DNA of 64,000 nucleotides from Streptomyces sp. NBC_01304. GTDB lineage: Bacteria > Actinomycetota > Actinomycetes > Streptomycetales > Streptomycetaceae. The stretch is from contig NZ_CP109055.1 of NCBI RefSeq assembly GCF_035975855.1, forward strand, positions 8,990,001-9,054,000. Direction: 5' to 3'. The position numbers were made by a program, and so were the translations under genes. The notes beneath the pieces are model-generated. The model ran no database searches. It was not told the origin of the DNA and was given only the letters and a program-made list of their open reading frames with translations. This document shows, in pieces, positions 38,501 through 48,466 of the stretch (its first letter is position 1; each line of letters opens with the position of its first letter).

Positions 38501-38644
38501 GCCGCATCAGCCACGGAAGCCGAATCAGCCGCACAAGCTGAACAGGCCGACGAAGCTGAACAGGCCGACGAAGCCGAGCCAGCCGAACCGGCCGAAGAAA
38601 TCACAGCACCACACCGCACCACACCGGAGGGGGACGGTCGATGA
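35477..38644 (+). CDS. conservon sensor histidine kinase-like protein (CvnA)
   Basis: Membrane sensor of 1055 residues. TM1 is about residues 12-33 (KIVALLLVPLLSLTAIWGVA). A large extracytoplasmic helical domain (about 40-305) of the nitrate/nitrite-sensor type contains LIQEERRQSVTYLADPR. TM2 is about 311-332, followed by a HAMP-like linker. The HATPase domain shows LAAELLENATVFSPPHTAVQ (N box, about 520), IHDRGLGMTAEAL and DTDRLGLFVVSRLA. A long Pro/Ala/Glu-rich disordered tail includes repeats such as ADTGPADT and EQADEAEPAEPAEE. It heads a CvnABCD signalling unit, in which the kinase is thought to work with a roadblock protein and a small GTPase. Start ATG follows GGGGGAGG. No classical phospho-acceptor His box was picked out. 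Confidence 0.9.
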   Translation: MRFRGKSIRRKIVALLLVPLLSLTAIWGVATAFTWREADQLLDVSFIVEEVGYPIEDLVRLIQEERRQSVTYLADPRASDVPDKLRTQRAATDELVDHIRANAEDPDVRDELTGDSAAKLDSIIEGLGEVDSLRQSVDAGPKAITAARTLDHYSDLIDPCYSFLLTLHGLDDVEMDKQGRALVGLARARELLSREDALVGAALVSDNFDIEQLRLASALVAQRQLRVDISLEVLPTDERDRYQRYLRSPATTPLLQAEERVLESEPGKPRGITPARWDKAATDVLDDLAELSTAAGDRYQDRVQPHAIGVLLKAAGAGILGLFALLFSLGLSVRIGRGLVRDLTRLRKDAHEVSGVRLPSVMRRLAAGEQVDVETEAPRLEYDKDEMGQVGQALNTLQRAAVEAAVKQAGMRRGVSEVFVNLARRSQVLLHKQLTLLDTMERRTEDTEELADLFRLDHLTTRMRRHAEGLVILSGASPSRQWRKPVQLMDVVRAAVAEVEDYERIEVRRLPRIAVTGPAVADLTHLAAELLENATVFSPPHTAVQVHGERVANGFTLEIHDRGLGMTAEALLDANLRLAETPEFELSDTDRLGLFVVSRLAQRQNVRVSLQPSPYGGTTAVVFIPDALLTEAPDTDGAGLRLDGVVDPRGREVAGEKAAQLSQVPVALPGLAASVLDGPVELEAPVTTGRGVSRLAGLDDLGDLDDADSERGGLFRPRRHMPEGTGPRGEHQQARDAVGAEGESARPDRAGRLEPLGRPGGPVRSVGTGPEPGGAGSGSGPVPLPRRSRTPKLVSSHGRPVPQTRPRPAAEPGEPAPGRSPASEAGPAVDPVPTSQAATTADFTRGDSPDRTAAAADRGIDVPTANLPRRVRQASLAPQLKDAQEREPVRAQAPEERDADEVRSRMASLQRGWQRGRRDNGETSPSTDTATASADMGLADTSLAGTGPADTDLADTGPADTLPHAAPAPEAPPASDGPFASPAPDATTADSDATDPGAAPAETADAEAAASATEAESAAQAEQADEAEQADEAEPAEPAEEITAPHRTTPEGDGR

Positions 38645-39078
38645 CCGCACCACACACCACCCCAGGAACCGCAGGCCGCACCACCGGCGAGCTGAACTGG
38701 CTGCTCGACGACCTGGTCTCGCGCGTGGCCAGCATCCGCAAGGCGGTGGTGCTCTCCGGCGACGGCCTGCCCACCGGCCTCTCGCAGAACCTGAGCCGTG
38801 AGGACAGCGAGCACCTGGCCGCCGTGGCCTCCGGCTTCCACAGCCTTGCCAAGGGCGTCGGCCGGCACTTCGACGCGGGCCGGGTCCGGCAGACCGTCGT
38901 CGAGCTCGACGACGCCTTCCTGTTCGTCACGGCGGCCGGTGACGGCAGCTGCCTGGCGGTGCTCTCCGACGCGGACTCGGACGTCGGCCTGGTCGCCTAC
39001 GAAATGACCTTGCTGGTCAAGCGGGTCGGCGCACATCTGGCCACCGCTCCGCGCACCGATCTGCCCGCCGGAGGGTAG
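38641..39078 (+). CDS. conservon roadblock/LC7 protein (CvnB)
   Basis: Roadblock/LC7-domain protein of 145 residues. Signatures are LNWLLDDLVSRVASIRKAVV and VLSGDGLPTG at the N-terminus and LAVLSDADSDVGLVAYEMTL at the C-terminus. These proteins act with bacterial Ras-like GTPases such as MglB with MglA. Its start overlaps the kinase stop (ATGA), so production is coupled. It is the second member of the conservon. Confidence 0.93.
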   Translation: MTAPHTTPGTAGRTTGELNWLLDDLVSRVASIRKAVVLSGDGLPTGLSQNLSREDSEHLAAVASGFHSLAKGVGRHFDAGRVRQTVVELDDAFLFVTAAGDGSCLAVLSDADSDVGLVAYEMTLLVKRVGAHLATAPRTDLPAGG

Positions 39079-39087
39079 TGAAATGGC

Positions 39088-39507
39088 ATGACTGCTGAGG
39101 ATGCCGCCGGCCAGACCGGGATATCCGGCAACGGGGCCCACTGGTTCGACGACGACGCCGGACCGGTGGTGCGCCCGTACGCCATGACGCGCGGCCGCAC
39201 GACCAGCGCGGGCCAGCACCGCCTCGACCTGATCGCGGTGGTCGTCGCCCAGACGCACGCCGACGACCCGGAGGCGGACCAGACCCTCGCGCCCGAGCAC
39301 GTCGACATAGTCGAACTGTGCCGCAGCGCCCCGCAGTCCGTCGCCGAACTGGCCTCGGAGCTCGACCTGCCCATCGGGGTCGTCCGGGTGCTCATCGGCG
39401 ATCTCGTGGCCGACGAACTGGTGCACGTCACCCGCCCCGTCCCCCCGGCGGAACTGCCGGACGAGAGTATCCTGCGCGATGTGATCAGCGGTCTGCGCGC
39501 GCTCTGA
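39088..39507 (+). CDS. conservon DUF742 protein (CvnC)
   Basis: DUF742 protein of 139 residues. [33 protein letters not shown] and [20 protein letters not shown] are the family hallmarks, the last part being winged-helix-like. ATG 39088 lies nine bases after the roadblock stop. In ordinary conservons the GTPase gene follows directly; here a hydantoinase/oxoprolinase gene intervenes. Confidence 0.92.
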   Translation: MTAEDAAGQTGISGNGAHWFDDDAGPVVRPYAMTRGRTTSAGQHRLDLIAVVVAQTHADDPEADQTLAPEHVDIVELCRSAPQSVAELASELDLPIGVVRVLIGDLVADELVHVTRPVPPAELPDESILRDVISGLRAL

Positions 39508-39556
39508 GCAGCGGCGCCCGGACCGCCCGGCGACCGCCTGCGAGCAGGAGATCCCC

Positions 39557-42500
39557 GTGACAGGGACAGACGCGCGGACCACACCCGGCTGGCAGTTCTG
39601 GATCGACCGCGGCGGTACGTTCACGGACGTGGTGGCCCGCCGCCCGGACGGCCGCCTCGTCACCCACAAGCTCCTGTCCGAAAACCCCTCCCGCTACCGC
39701 GACTCCGCCGTGGCGGGCATCCGCGAACTCCTGAGCGGCGCACCCGGACCGAGCGGCGCACCCGGACCGGGCACGATCGAGGACGCCCGGATCGACGCAG
39801 TCCGCATGGGCACCACGGTCGCCACCAACGCCCTCCTGGAACGCAAGGGCGAACGCACCGCCCTCGTGATCACCCGCGGCTTCCGGGACGCCCTGCGCAT
39901 CGCGTACCAGAACCGCCCGCACATCTTCGCCCGCGAGATCGTCCTCCCCGAACTCCTCTACGAGCGCGTCATCGAGGTCGACGAACGCCTCGCCGCCGAC
40001 GGCACGGTCCTCACCCCGCCCGACCTCGACAGCCTCGCCGCGGAGCTCAAGAGCGTGTACGACGACGGGATCCGGGCCCTCGCCGTGGTCTGCATGCACA
40101 GCCATCTGCACCCCGGCCACGAGCAGGCCATCGGCAGGCTCGCCGCCCGCACCGGCTTCCCGCAGATCTCCCTCTCCAGCGAGGTCAGCCCGCTGATGAA
40201 GCTGGTCCCGCGCGGCGACACGGCGGTCGTGGACGCCTACCTCTCACCCGTTCTGCGCCGCTATGTGCACCAGGTCGCCGGCCAACTCCACGGCGTACGG
40301 CTGATGTTCATGCAGTCCAACGGCGGCCTGGCCGAGGCGAACCAGTTCCGCGGCAAGGACGCCATCCTGTCCGGCCCGGCCGGCGGGATCGTCGGCATGG
40401 CGCGCATGTCGCAGCGCGCGGGCTTCGACAAGGTCATCGGCTTCGACATGGGCGGCACCTCCACGGACGTCTCGCACTTCGCGGGAGAGTACGAACGGGT
40501 CTTCACCACACAGATCGCGGGCGTCCGGCTGCGCGCTCCCATGCTGGACATCCACACGGTCGCAGCGGGCGGCGGCTCCGTCCTGCACTTCGACGGCAGC
40601 CGCTACCGGGTCGGCCCCGACTCGGCGGGCGCGGCGCCCGGGCCCGCCTGCTACCGGGGCGGCGGCCCGCTCACCGTCACGGACGCCAATGTGATGCTCG
40701 GCCGCATCCAACCCGCCTATTTCCCCCGGGTGTTCGGCCCGGACGGCGACCAGCCCCTGGACGACGCCCTCGTACGCGGCCGCTTCACCGCCCTCGCCGC
40801 CGAGATCCGCGAGAGCACCGGCGACGACCGCACCCCCGAGCAGGTCGCCGAGGGCTATCTGCGCGTCGCCGTGGCCAACATCGCGGGCGCGATCAAGCGC
40901 ATCTCGGTCCAGAAGGGCCACGACGTCACCCGCTACGCGCTCACCACCTTCGGCGGCGCGGGCGGCCAGCACGCCTGCGCGGTCGCCGACTCGCTGGGCA
41001 TCCGTACCGTCCTCGTCCCGCCCATGGCGGGCGTCCTGTCCGCGCTCGGCATCGGTCTCGCCGATACGACGGCCATGCGCGAGCAGTCCGTCGAGGCGCC
41101 CCTGGAACCGGCGTCCATGCCCCGCGTCCAGGAGACCGCCGACGCCCTGGAGGAGGCGGCCCGCGCCGAACTCCTCGCCGAGGACGTGCCCGAGGACCGC
41201 ATCGAGATCGCCCGCCGCGCCCAACTCCGTTACGACGGCACCGACACCGCCCTCACCGTGGCCCTCACTGACCCGAAGACGATGGCCGAGGAGTTCGAGG
41301 AGCACCACCGGGCCACGTACTCCTTCGCGCTCGACCGCCCGATCGTCGTCGAAGCCCTCTCCATCGAGGCGACGGGTGTCACCGACCCGCCCGACCTGAC
41401 CGGACTTCGGCAACTACGCGCGCGTGGGGAGCGATCGCAGCACGCGCGGTTGCACACGGGCGGCACCTGGCACGACGTACCCCTGCACCGGCGCGAGGAA
41501 CTGCCCCCGCGCGAGCGGATCGACGGCCCTGCCGTGATCACCGAGGCGAACGCCACCACGGTCGTCGACGACGGCTGGCAGGCGGCCATGAACGACGAGG
41601 GCCACCTGATCATGCACCGCACCGAGGCCCCCACCGGCCCCGAGGCGGACACGACGGCCGACCCGGTCCTCCTGGAGGTCTTCAACAACCTCTTCATGTC
41701 GATCGCCGAACAGATGGGCGCCCGCCTGGAGTCCACCGCCCAGTCGGTCAACATCAAGGAACGCCTCGACTTCTCCTGCGCCCTCTTCGACCCGGACGGC
41801 AACCTGGTCGCCAACGCGCCCCACATCCCCGTCCACCTGGGCTCGATGGGCACCAGCGTCAAGGAGGTCATCGACCGCCGCGCCTCGACCATGCGCCCAG
41901 GGGACGCGTACGCCGTCAACGACCCCTACCACGGCGGCACCCACCTCCCCGATGTCACCGTGATCACGCCCGTCTTCGACGCCGACGGCACCCGAATCCT
42001 CTTCTACGTCGCCTCCCGCGGCCACCACGCGGAGATCGGCGGCATCGCGCCCGGCTCCATGCCCGCGCACAGCCGCACCATCGACGAGGAGGGCATCCTC
42101 TTCGACAACTGGCTGCTCACCGAAGGCGGCCGCTTCCGCGAGCAGGAGACGTACGACCTCCTTACGGAGGCGCCCTTCCCGTCCCGCAACCCGGCCACCA
42201 ACCTCGCCGATCTGCGCGCCCAGATCGCCGCCAACGCCAAGGGCGTCGAGGAGGTCGGCAAGATGATCGGCCACTTCGGGCTCGACGTCGTCCAGGCGTA
42301 CATGAAGCACGTCCAGGACAACGCCGAGGACGCGGTACGCCGCGTCATCGACGCCCTCGACGACGGCGAGTACGCCTACGAGACCGATCTGGGCGCCACC
42401 ATCAAGGTCCGCGTCACGGTCGACCGCGCCACCCGCAGCGCCACGATCGACTTCACCGGCACGTCCGCGCAGCTCCCCGGCAACTTCAACGCCCCCTACG

Positions 42501-43252
42501 CCGTGGTGAACGCGGCCGTCCTGTACGTCTTCCGCACCCTCGTCGCCGACGACATCCCGCTCAACGACGGCTGCCTGCGCCCCCTGAAGATCGTCGTCCC
42601 GCGCGGGTGCATGCTCGCGCCCGCACCACCCGCGGCCGTCGTCGCCGGCAACGTGGAGACGTCGCAGGCCATCACGGGCGCGATCTACGGCGCCCTGAAG
42701 GTCCAGGCGGAGGGCTCGGGCACGATGAACAACGTCACCTTCGGCAACGACCGCTTCCAGTACTACGAGACCGTGGCCTCCGGCTCCGGCGCGGGCGACG
42801 GCTTTCCCGGGGCGCCCGTCGTGCAGACCCACATGACCAACTCCCGTCTCACCGACCCCGAGATCCTGGAGTGGCGACTGCCCGTGCTCCTCGAGGAGTT
42901 CGAGGTACGCGCCCACAGCGGGGGAGCGGGCCGCTGGCCCGGCGGCGACGGCGCGGTGCGCCGCATCCGCTTCCTGGAGGCGATGACCGTGTCGACCCTG
43001 TCCGGGCACCGCAGGGTCGCGCCCTACGGCATGGCAGGCGGCCTGCCCGGGGCCCTCGGGGCCAACCGTGTGGAGCGTACGGACGGCACCGTCGTACGAC
43101 TCGACGGCAGCGATTCCGTGGAGCTCGGCCCCGGCGACGTACTCGTCATCGAGACACCCGGAGGCGGCGGCTACGGCCGCGCGTCCCGGAGCCAGGGAAC
43201 CGATCCGGCCACATCGGCCACCCCGAGTGAAGCGGAATCTCGCCGCCGCTAG
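39557..43252 (+). CDS. full-length hydantoinase/5-oxoprolinase (HyuA-HyuB fusion)
   Basis: Protein of 1231 residues, the size of eukaryotic-type 5-oxoprolinase. The N-terminal HyuA half has an actin-like ATPase core: [36 protein letters not shown] and [14 protein letters not shown]. The C-terminal HyuB half (from about residue 700) shows [16 protein letters not shown] [32 protein letters not shown] and a glycine-rich end. Substrate is a hydantoin, 5-oxoproline or another cyclic amide. GTG 39557 follows AGGAG, and the gene is 49 bp after cvnC and 84 bp before cvnD. An 18-bp tandem duplication (39734-39769) encodes SGAPGP twice. Confidence 0.92.
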   Translation: MTGTDARTTPGWQFWIDRGGTFTDVVARRPDGRLVTHKLLSENPSRYRDSAVAGIRELLSGAPGPSGAPGPGTIEDARIDAVRMGTTVATNALLERKGERTALVITRGFRDALRIAYQNRPHIFAREIVLPELLYERVIEVDERLAADGTVLTPPDLDSLAAELKSVYDDGIRALAVVCMHSHLHPGHEQAIGRLAARTGFPQISLSSEVSPLMKLVPRGDTAVVDAYLSPVLRRYVHQVAGQLHGVRLMFMQSNGGLAEANQFRGKDAILSGPAGGIVGMARMSQRAGFDKVIGFDMGGTSTDVSHFAGEYERVFTTQIAGVRLRAPMLDIHTVAAGGGSVLHFDGSRYRVGPDSAGAAPGPACYRGGGPLTVTDANVMLGRIQPAYFPRVFGPDGDQPLDDALVRGRFTALAAEIRESTGDDRTPEQVAEGYLRVAVANIAGAIKRISVQKGHDVTRYALTTFGGAGGQHACAVADSLGIRTVLVPPMAGVLSALGIGLADTTAMREQSVEAPLEPASMPRVQETADALEEAARAELLAEDVPEDRIEIARRAQLRYDGTDTALTVALTDPKTMAEEFEEHHRATYSFALDRPIVVEALSIEATGVTDPPDLTGLRQLRARGERSQHARLHTGGTWHDVPLHRREELPPRERIDGPAVITEANATTVVDDGWQAAMNDEGHLIMHRTEAPTGPEADTTADPVLLEVFNNLFMSIAEQMGARLESTAQSVNIKERLDFSCALFDPDGNLVANAPHIPVHLGSMGTSVKEVIDRRASTMRPGDAYAVNDPYHGGTHLPDVTVITPVFDADGTRILFYVASRGHHAEIGGIAPGSMPAHSRTIDEEGILFDNWLLTEGGRFREQETYDLLTEAPFPSRNPATNLADLRAQIAANAKGVEEVGKMIGHFGLDVVQAYMKHVQDNAEDAVRRVIDALDDGEYAYETDLGATIKVRVTVDRATRSATIDFTGTSAQLPGNFNAPYAVVNAAVLYVFRTLVADDIPLNDGCLRPLKIVVPRGCMLAPAPPAAVVAGNVETSQAITGAIYGALKVQAEGSGTMNNVTFGNDRFQYYETVASGSGAGDGFPGAPVVQTHMTNSRLTDPEILEWRLPVLLEEFEVRAHSGGAGRWPGGDGAVRRIRFLEAMTVSTLSGHRRVAPYGMAGGLPGALGANRVERTDGTVVRLDGSDSVELGPGDVLVIETPGGGGYGRASRSQGTDPATSATPSEAESRRR

Positions 43253-43336
43253 AGTCTCTCCGGAACTCCCGCACGTCACACAGGTGTTCCGTACACACAT
43301 CCGCACCACAGAGCGGTGAACCAGGAGTGGAGAGCC

Positions 43337-43945
43337 ATGGTCCTCGGGCGCGCTGGACGCCGTAAGGCACCCGTCGAACCGGTCACCCTCAAGATCCTGG
43401 TGGCCGGCGGCTTCGGCGTCGGCAAGACGACGCTCGTCGGCGCGGTCAGCGAGATCAAGCCACTGCGCACCGAGGAGACGCTCAGCGAGGCAGGGAGGCC
43501 CGTCGACGATCTCCACGGCGTCGAGGCCAAGAACACCACCACCGTGGCCATGGACTTCGGGCGGATCACCCTGCGCGAGGACCTGGTGCTGTACCTCTTC
43601 GGCACGCCGGGACAGGACCGCTTCTGGTTCCTGTGGGACGAGTTGGCACAAGGCGCCCTCGGCGCCGTGGTCCTCGCCGACACCCGGCGGCTCGAGGACT
43701 GCTTCGCAGGCGTCGACTACTTCGAGCGGCGCGGCATCCCCTTCATGATCGCGGTCAACTGCTTCGACGGGGCCGACCGTTACCCCGAGGCCACCGTGCG
43801 CCAGGCGCTCGACCTGGACGAGGACGTGCCGGTGATGCTGTGCGACGCGCGGGAGCGCGAGTCCGTCAAGTCGGTCCTCATCACGGTGGTCCAGCACGCG
43901 ATGGCCACGGCCGCGGCCGCCCGCGAGCCTGCGACCACCGGCTGA
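43337..43945 (+). CDS. conservon Ras-like GTPase (CvnD)
   Basis: Small GTP-binding protein of 202 residues. The P-loop is LVAGGFGVGKTTLVGAV, the switch region contains TTVAMDFGRI, the G3-like motif is LFGTPGQDRF and the specificity motif is VNCFDGAD. These match the MglA-like GTPases that complete Streptomyces conservons. Start ATG 43337 is preceded by GGAGTGGAGAG. It is separated from its usual partners by the 3.7-kb oxoprolinase gene but stays in the same orientation, so one transcript remains possible. Confidence 0.92.
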   Translation: MVLGRAGRRKAPVEPVTLKILVAGGFGVGKTTLVGAVSEIKPLRTEETLSEAGRPVDDLHGVEAKNTTTVAMDFGRITLREDLVLYLFGTPGQDRFWFLWDELAQGALGAVVLADTRRLEDCFAGVDYFERRGIPFMIAVNCFDGADRYPEATVRQALDLDEDVPVMLCDARERESVKSVLITVVQHAMATAAAAREPATTG

Positions 43946-43964
43946 CCTTCCTGAGGTACGGCAA

Positions 43965-43998
43965 CGGCCCGTACCCCCGCCGACCGGGGTACGGGCCG
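43965..43998. terminator. bidirectional hairpin terminator
   Basis: Perfect 13-bp stem: CGGCCCGTACCCC at 43965-43977 pairs with 43986-43998 around an 8-base loop. It lies between the convergent cvnD and glpK ends. Confidence 0.75.
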
Positions 43999-44020
43999 CA
44001 GCTCTCGGGCGGGACGAAGG

Positions 44021-45532
44021 TCAGTCGCCGTCCTCCTGCCAGCCGAAGCTCTTCTCCACCGCCTTGCGCCAGTTGTGGTACTCGCGCTCCTGCTCCGCCT
44101 GTCCCATCTGCGGCGACCATTCGGCGTCCCGCTGCCAGTGGGTCTTCAGCTCGTCGGTGTCGTTCCACACGCCGGTCGCGAGCCCGGCCGCGTACGCCGC
44201 ACCCAGACACGTCGTCTCGGACACCTTCGGCCGGACCACCGGCACGCCGAGGACATCCGCCTGGTGCTGCATCAGCAGATTGTTCTTGGTCATGCCGCCG
44301 TCGACCTTGAGCGTCGTGATGTGCACGCCCGAGTCCTGGTACATGGCGTCGACGACTTCGCGCGTCTGCCAGCTGGTCGCCTCCAGCACCGCGCGGGCGA
44401 GGTGCGCCTTGGTGACGTACCGCGTCAGACCGGTGATGACACCGCGGGCGTCCGAGCGCCAGTACGGCGCGAACAGGCCGGAGAACGCGGGGACGATGTA
44501 CGCCCCGCCGTTGTCCTCGACGCTCGCCGCCAGTGGCTCGATCTCGTCGGCGCTGCGGATGATCCCGAGCTGGTCGCGGAACCACTGCACCAGAGCGCCG
44601 GTGATCGCTATGGAGCCCTCCAGGCAGTAGACCGGGGCCTCGCCGCCGATCTGGTAGCCCATGGTGGTGAGCAGCCCGTTCTTCGAGGGCACCGGACGGT
44701 TGCCGGTGTTGAGGAGCAGGAAGCTGCCGGTGCCGTACGTGTTCTTCGCCTGGCCGGTGTCGTAGCAGGCCTGCCCGAAGATCGCGGCCTGCTGGTCGCC
44801 GAGCGCCGAGGCGACCGGCACCCCGGAGAGCTGGCCGACCGCGTTGCCGTACACCTCGGCCGAGGACTTGATCTCCGGCAGGACCGCCTCGGGGACGTTC
44901 ATGGCCGACAGGATCGACTGGTCCCATTGCAGGGTCTCGAGGTTCATCAGCATGGTGCGGCCCGCGTTGGTGACGTCCGTGACGTGGACGCCGCCCTGGG
45001 TGCCGCCCGTGAGGTTCCAGATCAGCCACGAGTCGATGGTGCCGAAGGCGATCTCGCCCCGCTCGGCGCGGCTGCGCAGGCCCGGCACGTTGTCCAGGAG
45101 CCAGGCCGCCTTGGGCCCGGAGAAGTAGCTGGCCAGCGGCAGACCGGTGGCGTCGCGGAAGCGGTCCTGGCCGTCCGTGCCGCCCAGCTCGTTGCAGAGG
45201 GCGGCGGTGCGGGTGTCCTGCCAGACGATCGCGTTGTGCACGGGCTTGCCGGTGGCGCGGTCCCAAAGGACCGTCGTCTCCCGCTGGTTGGTGATGCCGA
45301 GCGCGCTGAGCTGCTCGGCGCGCAGGCCCGCCTTGGCGAGGGCGCCGGCGACGACGGCCTGCACCTTGGACCAGATCTCGGTGGCGTCGTGCTCCACCCA
45401 GCCCGGCTTCGGGAAGATCTGGCGGTGCTCACGCTGGTCGACGGCGACGATCGCGCCGTCCTGGTTGAAGATGATGCAACGGCTCGAGGTGGTGCCCTGG
45501 TCGATGGCTGCGACGTATTTCTGATCCGGCAT
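44021..45532 (-). CDS. glpK: glycerol kinase
   Basis: FGGY-family kinase of 503 residues that phosphorylates glycerol to glycerol-3-phosphate. N-terminus [20 protein letters not shown], then [30 protein letters not shown] and [14 protein letters not shown]. The FGGY signatures are [12 protein letters not shown] and [23 protein letters not shown] 45532 follows AAGGGG. It lies 78 bp downstream of the glycerol channel gene on the same strand. Glycerol-3-phosphate dehydrogenase is not in this pair. Confidence 0.97.
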   Translation of the reverse strand: MPDQKYVAAIDQGTTSSRCIIFNQDGAIVAVDQREHRQIFPKPGWVEHDATEIWSKVQAVVAGALAKAGLRAEQLSALGITNQRETTVLWDRATGKPVHNAIVWQDTRTAALCNELGGTDGQDRFRDATGLPLASYFSGPKAAWLLDNVPGLRSRAERGEIAFGTIDSWLIWNLTGGTQGGVHVTDVTNAGRTMLMNLETLQWDQSILSAMNVPEAVLPEIKSSAEVYGNAVGQLSGVPVASALGDQQAAIFGQACYDTGQAKNTYGTGSFLLLNTGNRPVPSKNGLLTTMGYQIGGEAPVYCLEGSIAITGALVQWFRDQLGIIRSADEIEPLAASVEDNGGAYIVPAFSGLFAPYWRSDARGVITGLTRYVTKAHLARAVLEATSWQTREVVDAMYQDSGVHITTLKVDGGMTKNNLLMQHQADVLGVPVVRPKVSETTCLGAAYAAGLATGVWNDTDELKTHWQRDAEWSPQMGQAEQEREYHNWRKAVEKSFGWQEDGD

Positions 45533-45610
45533 GGTGCTACCCCTTGTCAGAAGGCTGCGTCCGAAGGCGTCGCCCGCAAGCCGTGGCAGCGGGCGACGGG
45601 AACGGGCTCG

Positions 45611-46372
45611 TCAGAAGGCTGCGTTGAAGATGAGGCCCGCCAGGAGGCCGCCGACGAGCGGTCCGACCACCGGCACATAGGCGTAACCCCAGTCGGAACC
45701 GCCCTTGTTGGGGATGGGCAGCAGGGCGTGGGCGATGCGCGGGCCCAGGTCGCGGGCCGGGTTGATGGCGTAGCCCGTGGGTCCGCCGAGCGAGAGGCCG
45801 ATGCCGACGACGAGTAGCGAGACCAGCAGGATGGAGATGCCGGAGCCGTAGATTCCGGCGTCCTGGCCCTGGATCTGGCCGATGCTGATGCCGTCGTTCT
45901 TGCCGAAGGCCAGGATCGGCAGGACGAGCCCGATCGTCGCGATGACCTCGGTCATCAGGTTGGCCACCGGGTTCCGGATCTCCGGACCGGTGGAGAAGAT
46001 GCCGAGGGTGGGCAGCGCGGTCTCCGTGTCCTTGTTGGCCTGGAACTGCGCGTAGTAGACCAGCCAGGCCAGCACGGCACCGAGGATGGCGCCCACCATC
46101 TGGCCCAGGATGTAGAGCGGTACCTTGCTCCATTCCCCGGTGTCCACGGCGACGCCGACCGTCACCGCCGGGTTGAGGTGCCCGCCGGACAGCGGCGCGG
46201 CGGTGTAGGCGCCAGCCAGCACGCCGAAGCCCCAGCCGAAGGCGATGACGACCCACCCGGCGGCTTTCGCCTTCGAGAAGTTGAGAGTGACGGCGGCGCA
46301 CACGCCGGCGCCGAACAGAATCAGAATGGCGGTGCCGATCAGCTCACCGACGAAAATGTCCCCATTGCTCAT
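45611..46372 (-). CDS. glpF: glycerol uptake facilitator (aquaglyceroporin)
   Basis: MIP-family channel of 253 residues with six membrane helices. Both pore motifs are present: [11 protein letters not shown] in the first half and [13 protein letters not shown] in the second, the Asp after NPAR being typical of glycerol channels. Start ATG 46372 follows AGGAG; longer upstream frames lack a ribosome site and codon bias. It is transcribed first, followed by glpK, a standard uptake-and-phosphorylation unit. Confidence 0.95.
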   Translation of the reverse strand: MSNGDIFVGELIGTAILILFGAGVCAAVTLNFSKAKAAGWVVIAFGWGFGVLAGAYTAAPLSGGHLNPAVTVGVAVDTGEWSKVPLYILGQMVGAILGAVLAWLVYYAQFQANKDTETALPTLGIFSTGPEIRNPVANLMTEVIATIGLVLPILAFGKNDGISIGQIQGQDAGIYGSGISILLVSLLVVGIGLSLGGPTGYAINPARDLGPRIAHALLPIPNKGGSDWGYAYVPVVGPLVGGLLAGLIFNAAF

Positions 46373-46627
46373 GGCGGCTCCTAGGCCCTCGCCCGAGGCT
46401 CTGCGCCCCGGTCCTCCGTGCAGGGTGCGTTCCATGGCTACGTCGGCCTGAGGCAGGGGTCTCCCGTACCCCGCCCGGCGTCCGTGACGAGCGTGCCGTC
46501 GCAGCCGAATCGCCCGTGGGGGATGGCCCGCTGACCGGAATACTGCCAAGTCCTGGCGCAGGCAGGGACCCTGAGCGGCGTGCTGCCGCGAGGTGCTGAG
46601 ATGCGGCGATGCCGACTGACACCCGGA

Positions 46628-46656
46628 AGTGTTCACCGCTGGTGATGGAGCGTCAA
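46628..46656 (-). promoter_or_regulatory. putative glpF promoter
   Basis: On the minus strand TTGACG (46651-46656), 17 bp, then AACACT (46628-46633). An ACAC/GTGT inverted repeat overlaps the -10. The start would give a leader of about 250 nt before glpF. The 302-bp gap holds no gene. Confidence 0.35.
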
Positions 46657-46664
46657 GGTCGCGG

Positions 46665-46688
46665 ACGGCACCGGTTAACCGGTGCCGT
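46665..46688. terminator. 24-bp perfect palindrome over the stop of the GGDEF gene
   Basis: Arms ACGGCACCGG (46665-46674) and CCGGTGCCGT (46679-46688) around TTAA. The TAA stop of the minus-strand cyclic-di-GMP protein lies in the loop. It probably terminates that gene just before the glpF promoter. Confidence 0.55.
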
Positions 46689-48327
46689 GCCCCGCCGCAC
46701 CACACCCGGCACCGGCCGGCGCGCCCCCGGAACCACGCCTGATCTGGTGGCCCGGCATCCCCGCGCGCCCCAGCACCCAGCTGTCCCCGGGCAGCGATTT
46801 CGCGGCCTGCTTGAGCGGCGCGAGCCACGCCGCGGCCTGCCGGTGATCACTGACACTGCCCGGCGGACAGTCCACCGTGGCCAGCGACAGACTGACCGGG
46901 CGCCCGCCCGCCGACCACGGAGCGTCAAGCACCGCCCCGGCCAGCGGATCGAGCCCCGCCGGCTCCGCGAGCACCAGGAAGTCGTCGCCCCCGATGTGCC
47001 CGACCCGCGTCACCCCGGACGCCGCCCGCCGCAGGGCCTCGCCCACGCCCCGGATCAGCTCGTCGCCGGCCGCGAACCCCGCCACGTCGTTGACCTGCTT
47101 GAACCGGTCGACGTCCAGCCAGCTGAGCGCGAAGTGCCGCCCCTCGGCGATCCATTGGTCGACCTCACCGGTGATCGCGTCCGAACCGGGCAGCCTGGTC
47201 AGCGGATTGAGCCCGGCCGCCTCCTCCACCCGGCTCTCGGCCAGCGCCCGCACCAGATCGGCGAGCCGCACCACCCCCACGCACCGCCCGTCCCGGTCCA
47301 CGACGGCCACGTCGTCGCCCGTACGGCTGCGCTCCCCGTCGGCCAGCACGTCGAGCACCTCCCACGCGGTGGCATCGACGCCGACCGTACGCGGACCGTC
47401 GGCGAGCTTCGCCGCGGGCCGGTCGGCGTACAGCGCATGCCCGTAACGCCCCGACAGCGACAGCAGAAACCGGTCCCGGTCCACCGCCCGCACCGGCACC
47501 CCCGCCGCATCGATGAGCAGCACCCCCGACACCTCGGCGGGCCCCATGAGCAGATCCCGCACCTGCCCGGCCGAGGCCCCCACCGGGAGCAGCGCCGCCG
47601 GCCGGACGAACTGCCGCACCGCGGGCCCCGACCGGGAGGCGGAAGTCCGCGCGGCATCGGACGCGGGAACGTACACATCGACCACGGGCCGCCGCGCCGG
47701 CGGCGCGAACAGATCCCCCTGGGCCAGCTGCGCCCCGGCCACCCGCGCCGCCGCACACTCCCGCTCGGTCTCCACGCCCTCCACGCAGAGCAGCGCCCCC
47801 GCCTGCTCGCACAGCGCCCGCATCGCGTGCACGGCGGGCAGCCGCGTCAGCAGCGAGGCATCGAGCTTGACCAGCTCCGGCGCGAGATCCACCAGGAGCC
47901 TGAGCGGCAGATCCCCGTCCCCGACCCCGTCCGCACAGATCCGGAACCCCTCGCCCCGCAGCGCCTCGACGGCTTCAAGAAGCGCTCGATGCGGTACGTG
48001 GGTGAACGGCGGGCCGAGATCGACGGTCACCTCCCACGGCAGTCGCCCCGCCTCCTTCACCGCGTCCCGCAGCGCGGCAAGTCCGCCCAGATCGGCGGCA
48101 GTTCCCGCGTGGACGTTCACGTGCAGGGGCAGCAGCGTCTCCTGCCGGGCGGCCGACCGCACCGCGAACGCCGCGAGCGCGCCGTCGAGTTCGGGGTCGC
48201 GCCGGGCCTCGGCGAGGATGTCGCCGTGCTCGGGACGGGCGAGTATCTCCAGCGCTGCCACGGTCCCGGTCGTCAGATTGACGACCGGTTGGAAGGCGAA
48301 GCGGAGAGAGTCCGTCCAGGCAGGCAC
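46675..48327 (-). CDS. EAL-CBS-GGDEF cyclic-di-GMP protein with degenerate motifs
   Basis: Protein of 550 residues with reversed order: EAL-like domain (about 5-230), two CBS motifs (about 250-385) and GGDEF-like domain (about 390-520). EAL remnants: EILAR for E-x-L-x-[20 protein letters not shown] and AQGDLFAPP. The metal-binding DD pair reads ICADGVGDG. The cyclase loop is [10 protein letters not shown] instead of GG[DE]EF, and no RxxD inhibitory site precedes it. It may bind c-di-GMP, or a nucleotide through CBS, rather than make and break it. No membrane segment is present. A single gene ended by a palindromic hairpin. Confidence 0.85.
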   Translation of the reverse strand: MPAWTDSLRFAFQPVVNLTTGTVAALEILARPEHGDILAEARRDPELDGALAAFAVRSAARQETLLPLHVNVHAGTAADLGGLAALRDAVKEAGRLPWEVTVDLGPPFTHVPHRALLEAVEALRGEGFRICADGVGDGDLPLRLLVDLAPELVKLDASLLTRLPAVHAMRALCEQAGALLCVEGVETERECAAARVAGAQLAQGDLFAPPARRPVVDVYVPASDAARTSASRSGPAVRQFVRPAALLPVGASAGQVRDLLMGPAEVSGVLLIDAAGVPVRAVDRDRFLLSLSGRYGHALYADRPAAKLADGPRTVGVDATAWEVLDVLADGERSRTGDDVAVVDRDGRCVGVVRLADLVRALAESRVEEAAGLNPLTRLPGSDAITGEVDQWIAEGRHFALSWLDVDRFKQVNDVAGFAAGDELIRGVGEALRRAASGVTRVGHIGGDDFLVLAEPAGLDPLAGAVLDAPWSAGGRPVSLSLATVDCPPGSVSDHRQAAAWLAPLKQAAKSLPGDSWVLGRAGMPGHQIRRGSGGAPAGAGCGAAGHGTG

Positions 48328-48466
48328 GGCAGCATGATGGCCCCGGCGACAGGCGCCGGGGCCCAGTTCATGCGCTGTTCACGGAGACTTCCCGGGCGAT
48401 CACGCCGAGTGAAATTCGGCCCTACGCTCCCACGTCGGGGTCGCCTCTACGTTGCCGCGTGGGCCC

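Noticed and set aside
41414..43897. 827-codon frame opposite the oxoprolinase and GTPase
   Set aside because: Shadow spanning two real genes, with no domain signal.
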